Shown in pieces: positions 1-5,303 of a stretch of 5,303 nt of DNA (positions are counted from its first letter, which is position 1; every line of letters begins with the position of its first letter). The position numbers were made by a program, and so were the translations under genes. Source of the stretch: an uncultured Bacteroidales bacterium (GTDB lineage: Bacteria; Bacteroidota; Bacteroidia; Bacteroidales; UBA932); NCBI GenBank assembly GCA_946408295.1, contig CAMJRT010000102.1, positions 1 through 5,303 of the forward strand. The letters are read 5' to 3'. The notes under the pieces are model-generated. The model worked only from the letters and a program-made list of their open reading frames with translations. It was not told the origin of the DNA and did no database searches.

Positions 1-1132
1 CGGCGGCCTGATCGCCGGAAGAGGTTCCCAACTGAGCGATGAAACCCACTTTTTCATCTTCGGACGAAATCGTGAAATTGTAAATCTTATGGCCCTGGCC
101 GTCAAAAGTTCCGCAGAATTGGGGAACAGGCGTCCAGGCATAACCGCCGAGGTCGATATCGGCTCCGAGTTTCACTTCGTCGCCTTCCACATAATCTTCC
201 GCCAGCCTGCGCCACATCTTGAGTTGGTCGGCCGTCGTGATGGTAGTCGGACAGAAGGCCCTGTCGTCCACTCGCGCCATATTGAGACCGCCGTTGCGGG
301 CGAAGGTCTGCTCGGAAGAGACCGACTTGACAGAACGTCCGCCGTCCATACTGGTCATAACGAGTTTGAAACCTTGGGTAAAGACGGTCGGCCACAGTAC
401 GATGTAATAATCTCCTGCCGGGAAAGCGGCGCGCACGTTCTCCGCATCGGTGTACACCAACGAGATGGTCTTGCCGCCGGCATTGGTCAAGTCCATACGG
501 GGAGCGCCCTCTCCACCATAATAATAGTGGTTGGTGCCGCTGATGGACTCGTCGTTGTTGCCGGACAGGCTGATGCCCACTACGTCGTCCCGTTCGAGGG
601 TCACCTTCATCAAAGCGAACTGATTGGTAAAATTCAGGCCCTTATTTCCGTCGGTAACCGCCGTGGAGGCCAGTGCGTCGGTAGCGACGCAGTGCCCCGC
701 CGTCACGGTCTGGCTGCCGGTAATGGTCACGGACACGCGCTGGTTCTCGACACTCTTGTTGGTCGCGGCAGCCTGCGGAGCCACGGCCACATAGCCCGTC
801 GAAGCGGCGGCGGAACCGGCGAACGCGGCGCTCTTGCCATCCTGGGAAATAGAGGAGACGGTAAATTCATTGAAATCGCTTCCGTCGAAGATGGCAATCT
901 TGTCCGTGCTCTCCCACAGGATGAAATTGCCGCTGATATCGGATTTCACCCCGTCAAACTCCTCCTGAACGGCCTCGAAGGTCATCGGTACTTTATCATC
1001 AACCACCGGGTCCTCGGGAGCGGGAGAAACAGATTCTGCATTCTGGGGGGCTTCTTTGGCGCAAGAAGCCGCAAAAATCAAAGTCAAACTCACTAAGAGC
1101 AAATTATACAACTTTTTCATCTTTCTGTCCAT
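1..1132 (-). CDS. Fimbrillin-like surface lipoprotein with GLUG-type repeats (3' end outside window)
   Basis: Probable outer-membrane, surface-exposed adhesin or fimbria-like lipoprotein; ligand unknown. Residues are counted from the ATG at 1120. A signal peptide, starting MKKLYNLLLV, ends in a lipobox FAASC with the lipidated Cys at 20. The following residues AKE partly match the Bacteroidota surface-export signal (Lys at +3, one acidic residue at +4). A Pro/Glu/Asp-rich spacer covers 24-44. Residues 46-285 resemble fimbrillin/Mfa-like two-sandwich heads: WESTDKIAIF near 69, YVAVAPQ near 110, FTNQFALMKVTLE near 164, FPAGDYYIVLWP near 233, then GFKLVMTSMDGG. From 294 a GLUG-type beta-helix begins: LGADIDLGG near 318, GTFDGQGHKIYNFTI near 337, VGFIAQLG near 358. 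The frame is still open at base 1. An in-frame ATG at 1130-1132, directly after a TAA, is the most upstream start; the ATG at 1118-1120 is an equally good signal-peptide start. The gene follows the small ORF by 7 nt. Coding strand and frame are certain; the family call is by pattern. Confidence 0.9.
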   Translation of the reverse strand, partial: MDRKMKKLYNLLLVSLTLIFAASCAKEAPQNAESVSPAPEDPVVDDKVPMTFEAVQEEFDGVKSDISGNFILWESTDKIAIFDGSDFNEFTVSSISQDGKSAAFAGSAAASTGYVAVAPQAAATNKSVENQRVSVTITGSQTVTAGHCVATDALASTAVTDGNKGLNFTNQFALMKVTLERDDVVGISLSGNNDESISGTNHYYYGGEGAPRMDLTNAGGKTISLVYTDAENVRAAFPAGDYYIVLWPTVFTQGFKLVMTSMDGGRSVKSVSSEQTFARNGGLNMARVDDRAFCPTTITTADQLKMWRRLAEDYVEGDEVKLGADIDLGGYAWTPVPQFCGTFDGQGHKIYNFTISSEDEKVGFIAQLGTSSGDQAA

Positions 1133-1139
1133 TTAAAGG

Positions 1140-1298
1140 TTAATCTTCGTCCCACTCTCCCTCGAAATCACTGATGGTGATTCCCTCTCGCGAGGAACCA
1201 CCCACGCTTGCGCATAAGGCCGGCCGAAACCCCACTTCGGCCAAACGGCAGGAAGGTGACTCATAAGCCTTCCTCGATTGAAAAACAGCATTTTTCAT
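1140..1298 (-). CDS. 52-aa small protein of unknown function, upstream partner of the lipoprotein gene
   Basis: I do not recognise a named family. The protein starts MKNAVFQSRKAYESPSC, has a central RPALCAS with Cys29, a flexible GGSS patch at 33-36, and an acidic end EGEWDED. It has no transmembrane segment, and the LCAS site is not a proper lipobox (Leu at -1). The N-terminus is basic and the C-terminus strongly acidic. I recall similarly shaped Bacteroidales small ORFs (Tyr-x-x-Pro near the start, a Cys/Ser motif in the middle, acidic or Trp-containing end) near surface-protein genes, but this is unverified memory. The ATG at 1298 gives the family-like short N-terminus; a longer 75-aa reading from a TTG at 1367 would start inside the promoter's -7 box and is unlikely. 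The TAA at 1140-1142 lies 7 nt before the first ATG of the lipoprotein gene, and a promoter lies upstream, so the two are probably co-transcribed and perhaps translationally coupled. Confidence 0.68.
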   Translation of the reverse strand: MKNAVFQSRKAYESPSCRLAEVGFRPALCASVGGSSREGITISDFEGEWDED

Positions 1299-1324
1299 AT
1301 TAAGGTATGTTTGATAATTATCAT
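1295..1324 (-). CDS. Possible 9-codon leader peptide (MIIIKHTLI)
   Basis: An ATG at 1322-1324 lies 7 nt after the Shine-Dalgarno-like AAGGGAGG. It reads nine codons, with three different Ile codons in a row (ATA, ATT, ATC) and a fourth Ile at the end. Its TGA (1295-1297) overlaps the small gene's ATG (1296-1298) as ATGA, a usual layout for translational coupling. The role is inferred: it could load ribosomes onto the small gene, or sense translation speed. Against it, Bacteroidota mostly do not rely on Shine-Dalgarno pairing, and a 9-codon frame arises easily by chance. Confidence 0.28.
   Translation of the reverse strand: MIIIKHTLI
1312..1323. repeat. Perfect 12-bp AT-rich palindrome in the leader
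   Basis: TGATAATTATCA is a perfect dyad centred about 20 nt upstream of the small gene's ATG. It covers almost all of codons 1-4 of the possible leader ORF, so its symmetry comes from the ATA-ATT-ATC run, or the reverse. It recalls a shortened Fur-type site (TGATAAT-n-ATTATCA) but lacks the three central bases. Short AT-rich palindromes are common by chance, so an operator role is weakly supported. Confidence 0.3.
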
Positions 1325-1331
1325 TTTTGTG

Positions 1332-1339
1332 CCTCCCTT
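1332..1339 (-). promoter_or_regulatory. Shine-Dalgarno-like AAGGGAGG in the leader
   Basis: On the minus strand the leader reads AAGGGAGG, containing GGAGG, which can pair with the anti-SD CCUCC. It is 7 nt from the ATG of the 9-codon leader ORF but 33 nt from the small gene's ATG at 1298. If it acts as a ribosome binding site, it serves the leader ORF rather than the 52-aa gene directly. Strong SD sequences are uncommon in Bacteroidota, so this one stands out. Confidence 0.4.
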
Positions 1340-1343
1340 GTGG

Positions 1344-1357
1344 TGTGTGCGCACACA
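1344..1357. repeat. Perfect 14-bp palindrome at the predicted transcription start
   Basis: TGTGTGCGCACACA reads the same on both strands. It lies 7 nt downstream of the -7 box, where RNA synthesis should begin. It could be an operator for a dimeric regulator. As RNA it could form only a short hairpin (UGUG/CACA around UGCGCA) or self-dimerise. It lacks the T-run of an intrinsic terminator. The symmetry is seen directly; the role is inferred. Confidence 0.45.
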
Positions 1358-1364
1358 TTTTTTG

Positions 1365-1396
1365 CAAAGTAACAAAAATTAAATCAAATTAACAAA
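1365..1396 (-). promoter_or_regulatory. Bacteroidota sigma-ABfr-type promoter for the small gene and lipoprotein
   Basis: On the minus strand, a -33 TTTG (1396-1393) is followed after 20 nt by TTACTTTG (1372-1365). This compares with the Bacteroides consensus TTTG, about 19-21 nt, TAnnTTTG; one -7 base differs (T for A at position 2). The surroundings are very AT-rich. Transcription would start around 1360-1355, giving an untranslated leader of about 60 nt before the ATG at 1298. It lies 30-61 nt beyond the stop of the large adhesin gene, so the downstream pair can be expressed independently of it. Confidence 0.6.
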
Positions 1397-1425
1397 TTTT
1401 TAAACGATTTTGTGCAGGCTGCGTA

Positions 1426-4400
1426 CTACTGGACCGTAATACCGGATACGGATGAACTTGAACTTTTACCACCCGCAATCTTGTCAATGGTCAAATCACT
1501 ATTTGAGCTGATCGTATCAGTCGTGCTGTCATACTTCCTCTTTGCTCCGGACGTCACATGGCAAGAGCTGAATGAAAAAGTACCGGTATTTTTTCTGGTA
1601 CAGACAAACAGACCTGCCAGATTAGTACCGGGAGTGCTGTCACCATAAACGGTTCCCCCTACGGTACAATTGTTCCAAGTTGAGCTATAAGCGCTGGTGG
1701 ATGAATGAGCTCCCATTAAGCCTCCCGCAAAATTATTGGAACCCGATGTCTCAGCATTATGTGTATCAACTGTTGCATTTGAAAATAGACCAGTAAAACT
1801 TGTCTTACTTATATTTCCTAATCCCACAATACCTCCAGCGAATACACCACCGGTCAGTGAACCATTCACCGTAATATTGCCTGTATTCTGCGTGTAATTG
1901 ACCGAATAAGAAGCATGGTTACCCCATCCGACGATACCGCCAACGTCAATATCTGCTTTTCGGGTTTGATTGGTCACCGTAACGGATCCGCTGTTGCGGC
2001 AGTAGTCAAGACTGCTTCCAATATCTGTCCGGCCACAAATACCGCCCATAGAAATATCGGCGGCGGAAGAAGCCGAATTTTCTTCAATAGTTCCGTTATT
2101 GGAGTTGTAAATACTGGCAGAGCCCGACAAGTTGGCTGCGCTACTTGCATTATAACCCAATACGCCGCCCAAACAAACGAGATCTGTGGCCTTCGCGGAA
2201 TTGCTGACACCGGCCGCATTGGAAACGCCTGTCGCAGTCATACCGGAATCTGCACGCCCCACGATACCAGCGGCATAAATAGAAGTCCTTGTATTGCTTT
2301 GCACCGCAACTGTTCCAGCAGAACGATTCTGACAATAGGAGAAAGTAGCGGAGGATGAGCCGGTTTGATTGACAAAACCGCAGATCCCACCGACCGCAGG
2401 ATACAAGCTTGAAGAGGATTCCGTGATGGTTCCATTGTTGTAATTACAGTCCGAGGAAGAAGTACCGGAATAAGTATTGGTGCTATTTGAAGTAGATGCT
2501 CCCACAAGACCGCCCACTCGCGGACCGGGGGTCGGCGAATTGCTGCCGGTGCCGGAGTTGGATATAGCACCCGTGTTGTAACATTGGGACATTGAGACCG
2601 TTCCGGCCGCTTCTCCGAGAAGGCCGCCCACATTAAGAACGCTGCCACCTCCTTCGTTGGAAACAGAACGAGTATTATAGCATTTCATCAGTCTTGTATT
2701 GGTCACATAGCCCCCTATGCCGCCGATATAGATCGTGGTGGAGGCCGTTCCTGTATTTCTCACAACACCGCTGTTGCTGCAAGTTGTCAGGGTAGAAGAC
2801 TTTTCCCATAACTGACCGGAAAGACCACCCATCAAAATATGTTTTCCGGAGTTCCCGGAATTGGAAATCGTCCCGGTATTGGAACAGGAGGTCATCTCCA
2901 CGCCCTTGCCGACACCGAAAACGCCACCGATGCTGACTTCAACCGCTCCGTGCGCCACCGTGTTGGAGACAGATGCCTGGTTGACACAGTTTGTAAGCGT
3001 ACCGCCATTGTCGGCAAGACCAATCATTCCACCGATAAAATGATCTCCGGAGGGCGAAGAGGCACTGAAAGTCACACTGCCTTGGGAAGTACAGTTGCTG
3101 AGGATGGCATCGCTCGTAATCGTATTAGCAAAAATACCCACTTCCTCCTTGTCGGAAGATACGGTAATCTCAGAATTCAGCGTCAGGTTCTGGACGGTAC
3201 CTTGCAGGTCGGCAAAGAAGGGTTTGGTGAGGCCGGTGATGGTGTGATTCTGACCATTCAGCAAACCTGTATAGTCCACAAGCGGATATAACGGAGCCAA
3301 GGACTCATTTTGAGCAGAAGTTAGCGTTATTTCGTGAGTGACCAGTCCCGTAACGCTCGCATCAGTGCTAGCCGCATCCATAAAGGCTTGCAATCTTTCG
3401 TAGTTCGAAATCAAATAATCTGCTTCCGGCACAACCGCAGTAACTTCCACCTTGATGCTATTCAATAATATTCGCTGATTGGAGGTTCCGGATCCTTTTA
3501 GAGAGCCATACTCAAGTCTGTCTCCATCGCGAAGATACAAACTTGTTGCAACAGCATCTTGCCACACCGTCCCGCTAGAATTGATGGAACCATCATATTG
3601 TGCCGGGTCAGGTACACTAACCCACGTAAAATTAGATTCACGCGCTGCAGCGCCCGATCTGGCCTCGTGAACGACCGCAATGGAATGATCAATCGTACTG
3701 GCATCATATTTTGCCGTATTAACCGTCACATTCACGACGGCCATATACCCTTCGGCAACCCTAAATGCCGGCGTCAAAGCCCACCCTTTCTTGCTGGAAC
3801 CACCTAATTTCAAATAGCCACACTTTGCAATCGCATTTCCCTCTGACATCCAACCGGCAAGTCGCTTGCCAACAACAGCCGCATCTAAGCCATCATTGTA
3901 CAATGTCCATTCCCCACTTTCCGGCGCGACATAACCAAGTGACGACCAATCTGTGGCATCAAGCCGCTTACTGGCGATACTGTTGTAACAACCACCATAC
4001 TCTAATCCATTGTACTTAACTCCAAATCCGCACAACTCGCTAAAATCTTCCGCAAAAACCACTCCTGAAGATGAGGGTGTAATATCAGTCATAGGGACAA
4101 CGGAAAATGCGGCCGTCTTAGCACTCGCCCTGTCACTGACAACGGCATTGGACACATCCTCAACCTTAAAATAATGGGTTGTATTCTGTGCCAAGCCGCC
4201 AATCGCAAAATTAACGTCGGTTGTCATTCCGCTTGTCCAGCAAGCTGCGTTCGCGGGAACGGAAACTGTGCGTATTTCCGTATTGCAGGCACTATCCGAA
4301 TATACATGAATTTTCCACGATTTGGCCTTATTGGTCGATGCATTGGCACCGTGCCACGACAACCCGATTGTGGAAGAGTTGATGGTAGTGGCATTCAATG

Positions 4401-5303
4401 TTATCTCGCTCGGCACGTATTTGGGCGGTTTGATGGTGGACGTCTCGGATACGGAGGCCGTGTAGGAGCCCGCCTTGGCGACGGACATACTCTTGCCGTC
4501 CACCGTGGTGATGACGAAACGGATGCCTTCGGAATAGGTCTTCGCCGGAATCAGGAAGAAGAACTGCGTGGTGCCGAAAGCCAGTCCGGTCGACGGATTG
4601 GGCGCATCGATCTGCACATAGGGGTACGACTGTTCGTCCACCGGTGCGAAGGTCGCTGTTCCGTTGTTGTAGTCGGTGGTGAACTTGCCGCTCATCGCAT
4701 CGTTTCCAATAGCTTCAATCCGGACATTTTTGATATTCGAGCCATAAGAGGGTTCTGCGTCCTGGGGCGTGAAACAGACCACCGCCATCTGGGGGTAGAA
4801 ACTCAGGGACTGGCTGGCGCTTTTGCCAAGCAAGATGTACGCGGCCGGGTCGTAGGTGCCGGACACATAGGCCTGGGTGGACGGCACGGTGACCGTTCCC
4901 GTTCCGGCGGAGAAAGAGAAGGCGGAGGCAGGATAGCCTACATACCAGCTGTCGCCGTACTTGGGGACGACTTCGGCCATCGGGAAACGGGCCCGCTTGC
5001 CGCCGTTGGAGATGTTGGCCTCGGGCAAGGCGGCGCTGGGGGTATTGTTGATTTTGACCTGGTCGCCCACCGTCCAAAAATTATAATAGGAAGATGCGTC
5101 CTTGGACTGCAGATGCGTCTTGGTCGATTCCGGAGCCTCCTCAGGTTCCGGTTCCTCTTCGCCGTCATCGATTTTGACGCCGAATAGCATCACGACGGGA
5201 CGGCCGTCCTCGGTCATTTCTCCTTCTTGGGGAATCAGCGTCGGGTCATCGGGTGTTTCGGCCTCACTCCCCTCTCCGTCGGGTTCGGTATCGGCGACGG
5301 GAT
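1426..5303 (-). CDS. Large fimbrillin-headed, Fn3/jelly-roll/GLUG beta-helix surface adhesin (5' end outside window)
   Basis: Probable surface adhesin; partner unknown. Residues are counted from the Met at 5217, but the frame stays open for 28 more codons to the window edge. These are rich in Pro, Asp and Glu, so the true start and a likely lipoprotein signal lie outside. An acidic linker spans 17-30. A fimbrillin/Mfa-like head covers about 45-260: WTVGDQVKIN, GYPASAF, VPSTQAYV, IPAKTYSEGIRFVITTVDG. An Fn3-like domain covers about 268-372 (Trp288; LAQNTTHYFKVE near 342). A jelly-roll-like, possibly carbohydrate-binding domain covers about 384-595 (FAEDFSE at 388; YLKLGGSSKKGWALTPAF at 468). 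The beta-helix starts with GLLNGQNHTITGL at 651 and carries GLUG-type motifs from 728 to about 1205. The C-terminal 45 residues are Ser-rich, without a clear type IX sorting domain. The stop is TAG at 1426-1428. Strand and frame are certain; domain names are by pattern only. Confidence 0.92.
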   Translation of the reverse strand, partial: PVADTEPDGEGSEAETPDDPTLIPQEGEMTEDGRPVVMLFGVKIDDGEEEPEPEEAPESTKTHLQSKDASSYYNFWTVGDQVKINNTPSAALPEANISNGGKRARFPMAEVVPKYGDSWYVGYPASAFSFSAGTGTVTVPSTQAYVSGTYDPAAYILLGKSASQSLSFYPQMAVVCFTPQDAEPSYGSNIKNVRIEAIGNDAMSGKFTTDYNNGTATFAPVDEQSYPYVQIDAPNPSTGLAFGTTQFFFLIPAKTYSEGIRFVITTVDGKSMSVAKAGSYTASVSETSTIKPPKYVPSEITLNATTINSSTIGLSWHGANASTNKAKSWKIHVYSDSACNTEIRTVSVPANAACWTSGMTTDVNFAIGGLAQNTTHYFKVEDVSNAVVSDRASAKTAAFSVVPMTDITPSSSGVVFAEDFSELCGFGVKYNGLEYGGCYNSIASKRLDATDWSSLGYVAPESGEWTLYNDGLDAAVVGKRLAGWMSEGNAIAKCGYLKLGGSSKKGWALTPAFRVAEGYMAVVNVTVNTAKYDASTIDHSIAVVHEARSGAAARESNFTWVSVPDPAQYDGSINSSGTVWQDAVATSLYLRDGDRLEYGSLKGSGTSNQRILLNSIKVEVTAVVPEADYLISNYERLQAFMDAASTDASVTGLVTHEITLTSAQNESLAPLYPLVDYTGLLNGQNHTITGLTKPFFADLQGTVQNLTLNSEITVSSDKEEVGIFANTITSDAILSNCTSQGSVTFSASSPSGDHFIGGMIGLADNGGTLTNCVNQASVSNTVAHGAVEVSIGGVFGVGKGVEMTSCSNTGTISNSGNSGKHILMGGLSGQLWEKSSTLTTCSNSGVVRNTGTASTTIYIGGIGGYVTNTRLMKCYNTRSVSNEGGGSVLNVGGLLGEAAGTVSMSQCYNTGAISNSGTGSNSPTPGPRVGGLVGASTSNSTNTYSGTSSSDCNYNNGTITESSSSLYPAVGGICGFVNQTGSSSATFSYCQNRSAGTVAVQSNTRTSIYAAGIVGRADSGMTATGVSNAAGVSNSAKATDLVCLGGVLGYNASSAANLSGSASIYNSNNGTIEENSASSAADISMGGICGRTDIGSSLDYCRNSGSVTVTNQTRKADIDVGGIVGWGNHASYSVNYTQNTGNITVNGSLTGGVFAGGIVGLGNISKTSFTGLFSNATVDTHNAETSGSNNFAGGLMGAHSSTSAYSSTWNNCTVGGTVYGDSTPGTNLAGLFVCTRKNTGTFSFSSCHVTSGAKRKYDSTTDTISSNSDLTIDKIAGGKSSSSSVSGITVQ
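1591..3036 (-). repeat. Fourteen GLUG-type beta-helix repeats within the large adhesin
   Basis: The motif (I/V/M/A)GG-(I/L/V/M)-x-G recurs at residues 728, 763, 796, 831, 863, 901, 942, 982, 1016, 1057, 1092, 1127 and 1164, with a degenerate last copy (LAGLFV) at 1200. The spacing is 32-41 residues. Before or between the copies stands a second motif of the type C-x-N-x-G-x-(V/I), with Cys at 709, 744, 778, 813, 846, 879, 924, 962, 1073, 1184 and 1219. This fits one right-handed beta-helix turn set per repeat. The repeats are diverged at the DNA level, so recent expansion is not evident. Confidence 0.8.

Noticed and set aside
102..395. 97-aa minus-strand frame
   Set aside because: It overlaps the lipoprotein gene in another frame and is Arg-rich without motifs.
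89..1096. Long plus-strand reading frame of 335 aa
   Set aside because: It lies antisense to the lipoprotein gene, whose minus-strand frame has a signal peptide, lipobox and fimbrillin-like motifs. The plus frame is low-complexity Gly/Arg/His-rich, as expected from a GC-rich opposite strand.
1140..1298. Double-glycine leader or RiPP precursor
   Set aside because: A GG at 33-34 exists, but the preceding residues do not fit the usual leader spacing of Leu/Glu/Leu, and no peptidase, transporter or modifying enzyme is in the window.
1312..1323. Fur box
   Set aside because: The 7-1-7 form needs three more central bases, and no iron-uptake gene is nearby. It is kept only as a palindrome.
1299..1367. 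Longer 75-aa version of the small protein, starting with TTG
   Set aside because: Its start codon would overlap the -7 box of the promoter, and the extra 23 residues are unlike the rest. The ATG at 1298 is preferred.
1397..1425. Intrinsic terminator after the large adhesin gene
   Set aside because: Only a tiny GCA/TGC pairing near 1413-1421 is visible, without a proper stem and U-run. Read-through into the small gene cannot be excluded.
1426..1600. Type IX secretion C-terminal domain on the large adhesin
   Set aside because: The last 45 residues are Ser-rich with no recognisable sorting-domain pattern. The presumed lipoprotein route fits better.
1591..3036. CRISPR array or DNA tandem repeat
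   Set aside because: The periodicity is at protein level; the DNA units are too diverged and vary in length by multiples of three.
4174..5187. Long plus-strand reading frame of 337 aa
   Set aside because: It is antisense to the adhesin head domain, in the GC-rich part where stop codons are rare. It has no recognisable domain and is rich in Gly, Arg and His.

Overview
The window looks like a stretch of a Bacteroidales (Bacteroidota) chromosome that encodes cell-surface proteins. The grounds are protein style (lipobox followed by an acidic linker, fimbrillin/Mfa-like heads, GLUG-type beta-helix repeats) and a Bacteroides-type promoter (TTTG, 20 nt, TTACTTTG). Hand counts give about 59-60% GC in the head domains. 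That would suit a higher-GC genus such as Alistipes better than Bacteroides proper, but the genus is only a guess.

Every gene I accept is on the minus strand, so transcription runs from right to left. From 5303 to 1426 lies a very large adhesin-like protein whose 5' end is outside the window. It has an acidic linker, a fimbrillin-like head, an Fn3-like domain, a jelly-roll-like domain and a long GLUG beta-helix. From 1425 to 1299 is an AT-rich intergenic region. It holds a good sigma-ABfr-type promoter, a perfect 14-bp palindrome where transcription should start, a Shine-Dalgarno-like AAGGGAGG, and a possible 9-codon leader ORF containing a second palindrome. From 1298 to 1140 is a 52-aa small protein of unknown function. 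From 1132 to the left edge is a second fimbrillin-like/GLUG lipoprotein with a clear signal peptide and lipobox, cut off by the window.

The small gene and the second lipoprotein are 7 nt apart and probably share the promoter as one operon. Both large proteins have the same plan: an acidic spacer, a fimbrillin-like head, then an entry into a GLUG beta-helix. They look like diverged paralogues of a surface-adhesin locus. The large one carries extra Fn3 and jelly-roll modules between head and helix, and GC falls from about 59% to 49% at that domain boundary, which suggests a mosaic origin. The least explained part is the 1140-1400 block: small protein, possible leader ORF and palindromes.
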